A DNA stretch of 58,953 bases from Bacteroidales bacterium. Lineage in GTDB: Bacteria > Bacteroidota > Bacteroidia > Bacteroidales > FEN-979. The stretch covers positions 1 through 58,953 of the forward strand of contig JALNZC010000025.1 of assembly GCA_023229525.1 (NCBI GenBank). The letters run 5' to 3'. Below the pieces are notes generated by a model. It worked only from the letters and a program-made list of their open reading frames with translations, was not told the DNA's origin and ran no database searches. The translations under genes were made by a program, and so were the position numbers. This document shows, one piece after another, positions 16,549 to 25,121 of this stretch (position 1 is its first letter; each line of letters opens with the position of its first letter).

Positions 16549-17517
16549 ATGAAAACAAAAAAAATCACACTGGTCATTTTAGCACTATTTTCAGTTTCCG
16601 GCTTGTTTGCACAAACCGAAACAGCCGCTTATAAAAAAGTAGTAGAACGATTTACATACTATTACAACAACAACATGTCCGATAGCATCTTTCATATCCT
16701 ATCGAAAGAAATGCAGGAATTTCTTCCCATTGAGAAGGCAAAGGATTTTATTGCAAGTTTCACACAACAATTTGGTAATATTACTAAAACCGGATTCATC
16801 AGATATAACTCATCTCTTGCGGTTTATAAAGCACAATTTGAGTTGGGTGTTCTTGCGCTAAATATCTCACTTGATAAGGATTCAAAAATTAACGGGATTT
16901 CTTTCAAGCCATACATACCCAATAATCTTCCTGTAATGGAAAGAAATCAGACAAAGTTGATTCTTCCTTTTGAAAATGAATGGACTGTAGTTTGGGGAGG
17001 AGATACAAAGGAGGATAACTACCATGTTGATGTTCAATCGCAGAAAAATGCCTTTGATTTTGTGATCAGGAATGAAACGGGCAAATCATTCCGGACTAAC
17101 GGGAATTCGAATGAAGATTATTACTGCTTTGGCCGGAAGCTGATTGCACCCTGCGATGGGGAAGTTGTTTTGGTAGTTGATGGTGTGAAGGATAATATCC
17201 CCGGCGAAATGAACAGTTTTTTCCCAACGGGTAATACCGTAGTACTAAAAACCATGAACAATGAGTATTTTTATTTGTGCCATTTTAAACACCATTCCAT
17301 TGCGGTTAAAGAGGGTCAAAACGTGAAGCAGGGCGATTTGCTTGGGTTCTGTGGCAATTCGGGTAATTCTTCGGAACCACATCTTCATTTTCACATCCAG
17401 AATGTTGAAAATATGAATATTGCTACCGGAGTGAAATGTTATTTCGAGCAGATTTTAGTAAATAAAGAAACAAAGACCAATTATTCACCCAAAAAGGGCG
17501 AAAGAGAGAGTAATTGA
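16549..17517 (+). CDS. Secreted M23 metallopeptidase with N-terminal DUF3887-like domain
   Basis: The protein is 322 aa with a signal peptide ending in GLFAQ. Residues about 25-125 look like DUF3887 (short alpha/beta domain: YKKVVERFTYYYNN...). Residues about 145-300 are an M23 (lysostaphin/LytM) peptidase domain with the conserved HLHFH pair (PHLHFHI) and the loop GFCGNSGNSSEPH. The upstream zinc ligands are probably the H and D in YHVDVQSQKNAFDF. Substrates of the family are peptidoglycan cross-bridges or small peptides. It is last in the sigma/anti-sigma operon, so it may be a target or effector of an envelope response. Confidence 0.8.
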   Translation: MKTKKITLVILALFSVSGLFAQTETAAYKKVVERFTYYYNNNMSDSIFHILSKEMQEFLPIEKAKDFIASFTQQFGNITKTGFIRYNSSLAVYKAQFELGVLALNISLDKDSKINGISFKPYIPNNLPVMERNQTKLILPFENEWTVVWGGDTKEDNYHVDVQSQKNAFDFVIRNETGKSFRTNGNSNEDYYCFGRKLIAPCDGEVVLVVDGVKDNIPGEMNSFFPTGNTVVLKTMNNEYFYLCHFKHHSIAVKEGQNVKQGDLLGFCGNSGNSSEPHLHFHIQNVENMNIATGVKCYFEQILVNKETKTNYSPKKGERESN

Positions 17518-17600
17518 TTAAAGACATAGTTATTACCATAATCGCCTATTTACACTTTACGATATAACCGGCGGAATACTTCTACATGACCCTACCACAG

Positions 17601-17860
17601 GTATTGTTGCTGACATGTTGAATATGGTTTTGATGAAGTAACAAATGTACATAATAATCTCGATTCATACACGCACCGCATAAAAATCCACCAGATTTAT
17701 AGAGGAAAGATAAAGAATAAACACAGTGAAATCTGTTGATTATTTCCTCCAACGTACCCCGCCGATCCAAATTCAGGAAATAATTCCTTTCTAAAATTAG
17801 GTTATTGTTAAAAAATTCATTATGATTGAGGGTCACTTTCCTAATCCTCTTTTAAGTATT
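17601..17860. repeat. Diverged direct repeat, copy B with gene-start remnant
   Basis: This matches 14621-14820 in block order, with an extra approx. 60 bp after position 17640. It keeps the minus-strand ATG at 17616 and the first five codons (MSATI) of the 14103 gene. It then loses similarity, leaving a frame of only 19 codons. No intact TAnnTTTG is kept. No other gene is seen in the interval 17518-18024. Confidence 0.75.
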
Positions 17861-18024
17861 TAAAAATAGCGTTGTGATCTTTTTCTATAGAATAATAATT
17901 CAAGCAAATAATAACCCGGGAAATAGGGCCGACTCAGGTAATTAGAGGCGGATAGAGGATACTCAACCGATATTATAAGTGAGTCAGGCATAACCTTGAA
18001 GTTCAACCCATAAAAAAAATAACC

Positions 18025-18627
18025 ATGGAAAAAGTTTACATTGATTTCACAGTCCAAAATTGTGTGGATATTGTGTTTAATAAAGAATTATTTCATGCCA
18101 CACCAATTATTAAAAGCTTTATTGAAGATCATCACATAAAGCTTGACTATAACAAAGAATATGGTAGAAAATTTTTGCCAATCTGTGACTGTATAATGTA
18201 TCCAACGGTCAATCCAGATATTTGTGCAAATAAATTCAAGCAAGCCGATATTGATAAGATGGATCGTGAATTTGGAAAATATTCACCGGCAAATATTCCA
18301 ACTTTTCATTATTACTCATTGCAACGATTAACAAATGAACTGAATTATTTTTTAAAACTAGTAGTTCACTCTTGCCTATTTCCAAGAGAATCATATTTTT
18401 CATTCAGCGCTAATTATTTTTTGAATCAAATGGAATTCATTCTTGAAAATATCAAGAATCTTGAATATCATAACAGCTATTTAACATTGTGGTGTAGAAT
18501 TTTGGATCAATTAGTTAATGACAAAACTGTATCAATTAAAAGATATACTGACAATAAACCTCATCCAATTGGTCAGTATATGATTGAAGAAATTAAGTGG
18601 ATAAAGAAAAGTATTGGCTGTGCCTAA
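18025..18627 (+). CDS. Orphan protein of unknown function
   Basis: The protein is 200 aa and soluble, with no signal peptide. The sequence is AT-rich and rich in aromatic residues (many Y, F, H) with scattered cysteines (for example LPICDCIMY). It has a helical C-terminal half ending EEIKWIKKSIGCA. No family, catalytic motif or domain is recognised. It stands alone between the repeat at 17601-17860 and a nested inverted repeat just after its stop (18631-18694). Its composition differs from the neighbouring genes and suggests acquisition. Confidence 0.55.
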   Translation: MEKVYIDFTVQNCVDIVFNKELFHATPIIKSFIEDHHIKLDYNKEYGRKFLPICDCIMYPTVNPDICANKFKQADIDKMDREFGKYSPANIPTFHYYSLQRLTNELNYFLKLVVHSCLFPRESYFSFSANYFLNQMEFILENIKNLEYHNSYLTLWCRILDQLVNDKTVSIKRYTDNKPHPIGQYMIEEIKWIKKSIGCA

Positions 18628-18630
18628 TCC

Positions 18631-18694
18631 GGGCTTAGCTCTATGGCTTTGTCCAACGCACGAAGCTTACATCAATAGCCACAGCGCAAAGCCC
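18631..18694. repeat. Nested imperfect inverted repeat after the orphan gene
   Basis: GGGCTT (18631) pairs with AAGCCC (18689-18694), and inside it TGGCT (18644) pairs with AGCCA (18677-18681), giving a 64-bp folded structure. It starts 3 nt after the orphan gene's stop. The nested-arm layout resembles cassette recombination sites, but no integrase gene is present in the window. Confidence 0.35.
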
Positions 18695-18832
18695 AGTAAC
18701 ATTATGCATAAGCGGTAAAAAGATAAAAACACAGCAAATGACAATGAAATGGAACATTAAGATTGATAAAGAAAACTTGACTGGTGGTCTGACTGCCAGA
18801 CACTTATTGCCGCTAACAAACACTACAAACCA

Positions 18833-20044
18833 GTGAGAAATTATTCACGCTGTATAACTACTTTTTCAATGTTGTGGATAAACAGTGCTCTGTCGTTGGC
18901 GCAATATCAGGTCTGTGAAATTAAACAAAGGCTTGATACGGCAGGTTTTGAAAATATCCGGGCATATCCCTATGGCAATACCTTAACGGTAAGTTACGAG
19001 AACAACCGATACCGCAACAAGGCAACAGCAATGAACAAAGTGCTGGATATACTTGCCGGTTGCGGGTACGACACGCTGAAAGTGATAACACTGGTAAACG
19101 ACCAACCCGTTATTGTAACCCTACTAAGGAGTCATGATTGGCAATTATACAAAACCGGACAAATCACCGCACCTGAAACTGCCCGGCAATTTAATGTGTC
19201 GTACAATACTGATGCGTCATGGAAAACTCTCCGCGACACAATGCCTGTTAATCCGCACATTAACAAGATTGATTTGGTGTTTTATCCACAGATCTTTTTG
19301 ATGAACGTCCTGTTCGACCGCAATTATGAAGTGCAACTTAACATTGCTCCGGCTCTCGAAGTTTCCCTCTGGCGGGGGATGAAGTTTACAGGGCAGGTTA
19401 TCTTTCCTGTAGTAAACGACCATATGTATGGCGAAGAAGGAGACCAGGTCCGTGCAGGTTTCGTTACCCTGGCGCAAGAGTTCCGTCTGCCTGGCACCAT
19501 CCAGGGGCGTGCCGTCATCGGCAAGTTTAATGCCGGTCGGTACGGAGCTGACATGTCATTGACCCGGTACTTCTTCAGAGGGCAGTGTTATCTGAGCGCT
19601 AATGCCGGATATACCGGAACATACATGTATTACGGCAATAGATGGTATAGCAACGATTTAAATACTTTCACATGGTTCGTAAAAAGCGGGTATTACTTCA
19701 AACCTTACAATGTACAGCTCGAAGTCACCGCAGGCCGCTATATCAACGGCGATTATGGCATTCGCGGCGATTGTACCCGCTACTGGAGCGAAACCACTAT
19801 CGGTTTCTATGTTATGGTAGCAGGAGGCAATTTCAATGGCGGCTTTCATTTTGCAATCCCCCTCTGCCCGAAGCAGTATAAAAAGAACCGCTATTTCCAG
19901 TTGCGCACACCTTATTATTTCGACTGGGAATACAACGCAGGAACCGAGTTTTACTACGGTCAATATTACGAAACCAGGCCTAACGAAAACCGGATCGAAT
20001 ATTTTTATAATCCTGATTTATTAACTAAAACCATACTGAAATGA
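18833..20044 (+). CDS. YjbH-like outer-membrane protein, C-terminal half
   Basis: The protein is 403 aa, starting with GTG and a signal peptide (MRNYSRCITTF...LSLAQ). The body is rich in alternating beta strands and aromatic residues. It contains the YjbH/DUF940 pattern: FNAGRYGADMSLTRYF, AGYTGTYMYY, and EVTAGRYINGDYGIRG followed by TRYWSETTIGFY. In other bacteria YjbH is one long outer-membrane protein linked to exopolysaccharide secretion. Here this half precedes, and its matching N-terminal half follows (21912), two unrelated genes. The stop overlaps the next ATG (ATGA). Confidence 0.7.
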   Translation: MRNYSRCITTFSMLWINSALSLAQYQVCEIKQRLDTAGFENIRAYPYGNTLTVSYENNRYRNKATAMNKVLDILAGCGYDTLKVITLVNDQPVIVTLLRSHDWQLYKTGQITAPETARQFNVSYNTDASWKTLRDTMPVNPHINKIDLVFYPQIFLMNVLFDRNYEVQLNIAPALEVSLWRGMKFTGQVIFPVVNDHMYGEEGDQVRAGFVTLAQEFRLPGTIQGRAVIGKFNAGRYGADMSLTRYFFRGQCYLSANAGYTGTYMYYGNRWYSNDLNTFTWFVKSGYYFKPYNVQLEVTAGRYINGDYGIRGDCTRYWSETTIGFYVMVAGGNFNGGFHFAIPLCPKQYKKNRYFQLRTPYYFDWEYNAGTEFYYGQYYETRPNENRIEYFYNPDLLTKTILK

Positions 20045-21201
20045 AAAAGAAGATTTTAATTTTCGCAGTACCTTTTTTCTTTGCTGCTGTTTTGATCGTC
20101 ATTTATTTGTTGAATGGATGCAGAAAGGATGTCCAATCCATCTCAAATAAACCATACCTAATTAGCGGAAAAGTAATCAACACTGAAACTGATGCTCCGT
20201 TACCCAATGTAACCATTTCTGTTCAAGGTATCGCTCATGAGTATACTACAAATTCCGAAGGCATTTTTACCTTTTATGTGTATAAAAAACAAAATTTGAA
20301 TGCAATTGCAAAAAAAGAAGGATTTGTAGATAAAGCATTTGAAATAATAAGCATTACTGGTGGATTCTATTCTGTTAAAGTCAAAATGAAACCATTAGGG
20401 ACAAGTGCGAATATAGGAGCAAGTGGAGGTCTATTTGTAACAACTAATTATCTTGGAAATGAAGCACAGATAGAAATTCCCGCAGGTGCATTATCAACAA
20501 ACAAAACTTTATCTGCCACTTCTGTTTGGGGAAGTGAGAATCCCAAAATTAACTTAAATGAAATAGTTCCAATTGAAGCATTATTTCTGTCTCCGGAAAA
20601 TATTATTCTCAATAAGGAAGCAAGTGTCACTTTGACTGCTCCATTTGAATTGAGCGAAGAACAGCATTTACTTGTTTCTAAGTACAATTTTGAATCAAGA
20701 ACATGGGATATTGTCGCAACTGATATTAGTATAGAAGTAGCTACAGCAACTTTTAAAATATCCAGTTTTGGTCTTTACATCCTGGAAGCTAAAGGATCAT
20801 TTAATGAAGAGTTAAAACAGGAATACACTGAAACTATTATATTAGATGAATCAGAAAAAAGTATTTATCTTACACCTACCCTTGAGTTTCTTTCAGATAC
20901 TTTATATGATATTCCAATAGAATATTTGAAAGGGATTTTAAACCAATACTACCAGGTTGAATTCAATAAGCCCAATGAGTATTTCTTAAATAATAATATC
21001 CCTTTAGTTCCATCTTTAAAGTCTTCATCTTTAACGTCAACTACAACAATCTGTTTTGATATTTGTTGGTATAAATATGATGGCCCGTTATGTGTACCGC
21101 AACAACCTCCCATCTTCGGCTACCAGTGCGTGCCAGTCCATATAGCTTTTCCATATCCATGCAATTGGAGAAAATGTCATGAAGGTGGTTCAGGCAACTA
21201 A
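20041..21201 (+). CDS. Lipoprotein with carboxypeptidase-regulatory-like and ZU5-like domains
   Basis: The protein is 386 aa. A lipoprotein signal ends in LLNGC (Cys about residue 23). Residues about 37-115 form a CarboxypepD_reg-like beta sandwich (ISGKVINTETDAPLPNVTISV...NSEGIFTFYV). Residues about 125-255 look like a ZU5-type domain (GGLFVT...IEIPAGALS...SSFGLYILEA). The C-terminal 130 residues include a Cys-rich end. It is probably a surface or periplasmic adaptor. Translation is coupled to the upstream YjbH half by an ATGA overlap. Confidence 0.7.
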   Translation: MKKKILIFAVPFFFAAVLIVIYLLNGCRKDVQSISNKPYLISGKVINTETDAPLPNVTISVQGIAHEYTTNSEGIFTFYVYKKQNLNAIAKKEGFVDKAFEIISITGGFYSVKVKMKPLGTSANIGASGGLFVTTNYLGNEAQIEIPAGALSTNKTLSATSVWGSENPKINLNEIVPIEALFLSPENIILNKEASVTLTAPFELSEEQHLLVSKYNFESRTWDIVATDISIEVATATFKISSFGLYILEAKGSFNEELKQEYTETIILDESEKSIYLTPTLEFLSDTLYDIPIEYLKGILNQYYQVEFNKPNEYFLNNNIPLVPSLKSSSLTSTTTICFDICWYKYDGPLCVPQQPPIFGYQCVPVHIAFPYPCNWRKCHEGGSGN

Positions 21202-21218
21202 ACTAAAACAATATAACA

Positions 21219-21887
21219 ATGAAAACCAAAATAATATCAATCACTTTTCTGTTGTTACTTATTGTCACAACAGGAAAAGCGCAAAATAATGCACAGACAT
21301 CATCTTCCCGCTTATTTAGTATCTATAGTGTTTCACTTATTACCAGTTGGTACAAACCATCCATGAATTATTGGAACAACACGTTTTTACCATCCGCGGG
21401 TTCCACGGATAAATTTAACGGAAACCTTTTGTTTGGAGGGAATATAACCTTCAATCTGCCATTACATCTTGGCGCACGGGTTGGCGTTTGGTACTGGCAG
21501 GATAAAGTTAACGGCGGTCAGGATGCAACTTTTAATTCACTACGTATCGGGTTTACAGGCTTTTCGTTAGGGGCATTTTACCGTTATCCCAAACCTGTCG
21601 TTTATGGAATATCACCCTATGCCGGAATTGAGGGCAGCTATTTTATCATCCAGAACAAATACGATGTAGATGGTGATGTTTCCAAAATGAGCGGGTACGA
21701 TATTTCGGGCATGCCATTTATCGGCATCGAACGCGTTTTCTTTCAAAAATTAGTTATCGGGCTGGAATATGGTTATGTTTTAGGTCGCTACCGACAAGAT
21801 GTGGAAACTAATGAAGGTTCTTCTAATCCAAAAGTTTCGGTAAACGGGCATAAAATGGGTATTACTGTTGGGTATAAATTTCCATAG
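21219..21887 (+). CDS. Outer-membrane beta-barrel protein
   Basis: The protein is 222 aa with a clear signal peptide (MKTKIISITFLLLLIVTTGKAQ). The remainder alternates hydrophobic and polar residues, with many G, Y and W, and ends in a strand with aromatic residues (GHKMGITVGYKFP), the classical C-terminal beta signal. It fits the small OmpA-like/porin barrel class (about eight strands). It lies 17 nt after the lipoprotein and 24 nt before the YjbH N-terminal half, so it shares their transcript. The specific function is unknown. Confidence 0.7.
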   Translation: MKTKIISITFLLLLIVTTGKAQNNAQTSSSRLFSIYSVSLITSWYKPSMNYWNNTFLPSAGSTDKFNGNLLFGGNITFNLPLHLGARVGVWYWQDKVNGGQDATFNSLRIGFTGFSLGAFYRYPKPVVYGISPYAGIEGSYFIIQNKYDVDGDVSKMSGYDISGMPFIGIERVFFQKLVIGLEYGYVLGRYRQDVETNEGSSNPKVSVNGHKMGITVGYKFP

Positions 21888-21911
21888 ATTTTTTGACTGC
21901 ATCCTGGAAAA

Positions 21912-22601
21912 ATGGCGAAAAAATATATATTGATTCTCTTTATTGTAGTGGTGCCATTTCTCACGAACGCTCAAACCCTTACCGGTACCACCGGCCTGCT
22001 AAATATCCCGTCAGCCGATATGCAGGCTGATGGGACTTTTATCATGGGTGCAAATTATCTGCCCGAAATAAACCAGCCTGCATGGGGGTATAATACCGGG
22101 AACTATTATTTCAACCTTACTTTTTTGCCATTTTTCGAAATAGCCTATAAATGTACCCTAATCAAAAGAGAGAATACCGGGCACTACACTGGGCAGGACC
22201 GTGGTATCAGCTTGCGTTTGCAATTGATGAAAGAGAAAAAGTACTTGCCTGCTATAACCTTTGGTGCTCACGATATTTATACAAGTTCTGATAAGGGCAA
22301 CCAGAATTTTGGAACAATCTATATTGTCTTTACCAAACACTTCAATATCAGCCCTAACATTCTTGGGATTACGTTCGGTTATGGCACTGATGTTCTTAGG
22401 CATAACCAATTTGTTGGCCTGTTTGGAGGTCTGACTCTAACTCCTGCCTTTTTTAAACTTCTAACCCTTATGGCTGAGTACGACTGCAAAGGCATAAACC
22501 TTGGTGGTAGTTTGTTTCTTTTCAACCACCTGTACCTCTTTTCAATGGCTCAACATCTCGAATATTTTGCAGGAGGGGTCGCTTACCGTATTTATTTGTA
22601 A
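21912..22601 (+). CDS. YjbH-like outer-membrane protein, N-terminal half
   Basis: The protein is 229 aa with a signal peptide ending in TNAQ. The mature start LTGTTGLLNIPSADMQADGT matches the YjbH N-terminal signature (GLxxTPTAxMxxDG). Beta-barrel strands follow: FNLTFLPFFEIAYKCT, DRGISLRLQL and GVAYRIYL at the end. In single-gene homologues this part lies in front of the region seen in the 18833 product. Here it is encoded last, so the two proteins may associate or one may be a relic. The final aromatic strand is a plausible outer-membrane beta signal. Confidence 0.75.
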   Translation: MAKKYILILFIVVVPFLTNAQTLTGTTGLLNIPSADMQADGTFIMGANYLPEINQPAWGYNTGNYYFNLTFLPFFEIAYKCTLIKRENTGHYTGQDRGISLRLQLMKEKKYLPAITFGAHDIYTSSDKGNQNFGTIYIVFTKHFNISPNILGITFGYGTDVLRHNQFVGLFGGLTLTPAFFKLLTLMAEYDCKGINLGGSLFLFNHLYLFSMAQHLEYFAGGVAYRIYL

Positions 22602-23068
22602 CGATTGTTTAAACAAGCCTCCGTACAAGGTCAAGCAAATTTGTAAGCCACATAATAAAACACACGAACCCATGCATATAAGCTTTCACTTTTGCAACCC
22701 AAAGAAGAATTTCAAAATTTTTCTCTCTTGCCAAGAATAATAAATTAGAACACGTCAACACACGGGCGACACGGTCAGAAAAGTAAAATGAAACGAAAAT
22801 GACAAGTTTAATTTGGATATGATAATTGGCAGACATACAGACAGAAACAAAAACAGTCAGCGTATAACAGCGACTAGCTTCAATTGCCAAGATAGTGCGG
22901 GTTTTGGTGTTCATGCATATAATAAACTTATGTGTAATTTGACAGGAAAGTGCCTTGAAATCGGCAACTGATAGCTAAACGCAAACCGTTAGTCTTTATA
23001 ACTCAACTATGAAAAACTTGTTCCCCCACCCGATAGATTTTATTTGTTGAAATTTATTTGAACCACCA
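22602..23068. other. Long non-coding interval, cassette-like texture
   Basis: I see no credible gene in this interval of about 465 bp. It contains the word CATGCATATAA twice (near 22672 and 22914), and a minus-strand frame spans much of it but has no protein-like features. Its AT-rich, purine-skewed, palindrome-sprinkled texture resembles the DNA around 18631-18830. It may be a recombination junction. Confidence 0.35.
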
Positions 23069-24247
23069 ATGCCATCCAAAACACTGACAAGTTACTTACC
23101 CGAATTATCTGCATTCCTGTTTGGCAGGGCAAAACCAAGTATGGTTACGGTTAATCTTACGAACCGTTGTAACCAGAAATGTATCTATTGCGAAATAGGA
23201 GTGGATCATCCGTCCATACATAAGGATGTTTTGTCGGTAAGTGATCTAAAATGGATACTGGATGAAATGGCGGAAAATAAAATAAGAAAGATCTCTTTGT
23301 GCGGAGGAGAGCCATTTTTATTTGAAGGGTTTATTGATGTGGTCGCTTATGCCGGAAACAAGCAGATCCGGTGCTCGGTCACAACAAACGGAATGACAGC
23401 ACACCTGCTGAAAGAAAGTGAATTAAAAATATTAAAAGAAACCAAAACCGAGGTCAATATCTCCATTGACTCCTTCCGCGAAAGTATTCAGTCATTTACC
23501 CGCGGTTCACCGGTAGCGCTGCAAAATGCGTTGAAATCGATACAAAAATTAAGTGAAAAGGGCATCCCGGTAACGGTATTAACGGCCATTTCAAAATATA
23601 ACTTCCGGGATCTGTTCCAATTCCTCACCGAAGCATATGAAAAGGGTATCAAACAGGTGTTGTTCCAACCCATCATTTATTATTCAAATTACCCGGAAAG
23701 GTCGCCAATTGAGAACAAATCACTGCTCAATGTCAGTACCGGCGAGCTGGATATTTTAATGGATCAATTAAGTAAAATATTACGATTTGAAAGAAAACAT
23801 AAGATCAATACGAATGTCTATAGGATCTATCCCTGGATCAGATATTATTTACATACTGCAGCATCTCAAAATGGGAAATGGTTTTTTGATGATGTACTTG
23901 AGAAATTCTTTTGCCGGGAAATTTATGCCATTATAGACATCAGTTACGATGGAGGTATCCAGCCTTGTGGCCTGGTGCCTGCATCCGTTTCCATTATCAA
24001 CAACAGGGATCCCGGATTGATGGCGTTATGGTCAAACGCAACCGTAGAAATCAAAAACGATCTGTCCAACGACAGGTATTATGAATGCTGTAACGGTTGC
24101 TGTCATCACTTCAGCCGGAATATGCTTGCATCCATGATGAAATATCCTGTGAAAAACCGGCATGCTTTGATCAAGATGATGCCGTTTTTCCTTTCACGGA
24201 TCATGTCGCGTTTATTAAAAAAATCTTTATTTTTATATGGATGGTAA
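23069..24247 (+). CDS. Radical SAM protein with cysteine-rich C-terminus
   Basis: The protein is 392 aa. The radical SAM core starts with VTVNLTNRCNQKCIYCEIG (CxxxCxxC, near residue 30) and includes the SAM-binding ISLCGGEPFLF motif and VNISIDSF. The C-terminus has a PCGLV segment and a CCNGCCHHF cluster that could ligate an auxiliary Fe-S centre, as in SPASM/twitch-type enzymes. It opens a co-directional gene run (SDR, second radical SAM, glycosyltransferases, aminotransferase), so a role in modifying a sugar, lipid or peptide made by that locus is likely. The exact reaction is unknown. Confidence 0.85.
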   Translation: MPSKTLTSYLPELSAFLFGRAKPSMVTVNLTNRCNQKCIYCEIGVDHPSIHKDVLSVSDLKWILDEMAENKIRKISLCGGEPFLFEGFIDVVAYAGNKQIRCSVTTNGMTAHLLKESELKILKETKTEVNISIDSFRESIQSFTRGSPVALQNALKSIQKLSEKGIPVTVLTAISKYNFRDLFQFLTEAYEKGIKQVLFQPIIYYSNYPERSPIENKSLLNVSTGELDILMDQLSKILRFERKHKINTNVYRIYPWIRYYLHTAASQNGKWFFDDVLEKFFCREIYAIIDISYDGGIQPCGLVPASVSIINNRDPGLMALWSNATVEIKNDLSNDRYYECCNGCCHHFSRNMLASMMKYPVKNRHALIKMMPFFLSRIMSRLLKKSLFLYGW

Positions 24248-24266
24248 ACAAAATGAAAACAGCAAG

Positions 24267-25073
24267 ATGAAAACAGTTATCGTTACAGGTGGGAACAGAG
24301 GTATCGGATTGGAGATCTGCAGACAATTGGATAACCTCGGGTTTACTGTTGTACTGGGATCAAGAGATCTGAAAAAAGGGAAAGAGGCTGCAAAACCCTT
24401 GAGTGACCATGTTATCGTGAAACAACTTGATGTTACTCTTGACGAGAGCGTTCTTAACCTTTTTGAATTTATAAATTCGGAATTCGGAATACTGGATCTC
24501 CTGATCAACAACGCCGGGATCAATCCGCGTCATATCAGTGACGAGAACGGACTTTTATCCAGGGTAAAGTATATCATGGAAAAAAAATTCCCCGGGGTCC
24601 GGAGAATGGTTCAACCCATGGCACCCTTATTGCGTACCTCGGGAATTGTCCCATTGAAAAAAACCGCAAAAGATGTCTCCCTGACGCGTGTAAAAGAGAT
24701 CATGGAAACCAATTTTTATGGTCCCTGGCGGATGATCCAGTCCTTTATTCCCTTATTACTGAAAAGCGGAGATGGCCGGATCATCAATATGAGCAGCGGT
24801 ATGGGTGAATTAAACAGTTTATCGGGAGATTATCCGGGTTACCGGTTATCGAAATCTTCCCTGAATGCATTGACGATCATGTTTTCCAATGAATTAAAAG
24901 AAAGCGGAATAAAAGTGAATGCCATGTGTCCGGGCTGGGTGAAAACCGATATGGGAGGACCCGATGCACCGCTTCATGTAAGTCAGGGAGCAGACACCGC
25001 CGTGTGGCTTGCAACGGAGAAAGAAATTCCAACCGGGAAGTTTTTCAGGGAACGGAACGAAATAAATTGGTAA
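24267..25073 (+). CDS. Short-chain dehydrogenase/reductase with internal duplication
   Basis: The protein is 268 aa. Classical SDR features are present: cofactor loop TVIVTGGNRGIGLEI at the N-terminus, NNAG near residue 87, a catalytic Ser in INMSSGMG and the YxxxK motif (YRLSK). It closely follows carbonyl-reductase-like SDRs. Between NNAG and the catalytic serine, a 42-codon unit (24555-24680) is followed by a second, diverged copy (24681 on): LSRVKYIMEKKF versus LTRVKEIMETNF. This lengthens the region before the active site. The ATG at 24267 gives the usual N-terminus; an ATG at 24237 overlaps the preceding gene. Confidence 0.85.
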   Translation: MKTVIVTGGNRGIGLEICRQLDNLGFTVVLGSRDLKKGKEAAKPLSDHVIVKQLDVTLDESVLNLFEFINSEFGILDLLINNAGINPRHISDENGLLSRVKYIMEKKFPGVRRMVQPMAPLLRTSGIVPLKKTAKDVSLTRVKEIMETNFYGPWRMIQSFIPLLLKSGDGRIINMSSGMGELNSLSGDYPGYRLSKSSLNALTIMFSNELKESGIKVNAMCPGWVKTDMGGPDAPLHVSQGADTAVWLATEKEIPTGKFFRERNEINW

Positions 25074-25121
25074 CACCCCAAAGATCATTAATAAATGCCT
25101 GTACGGTCCAATGATTAAAAA

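Noticed and set aside
22609..22914. Minus-strand frame of 101 codons in the non-coding interval
   Set aside because: No recognisable domain, no promoter, and the composition of random AT-rich DNA.
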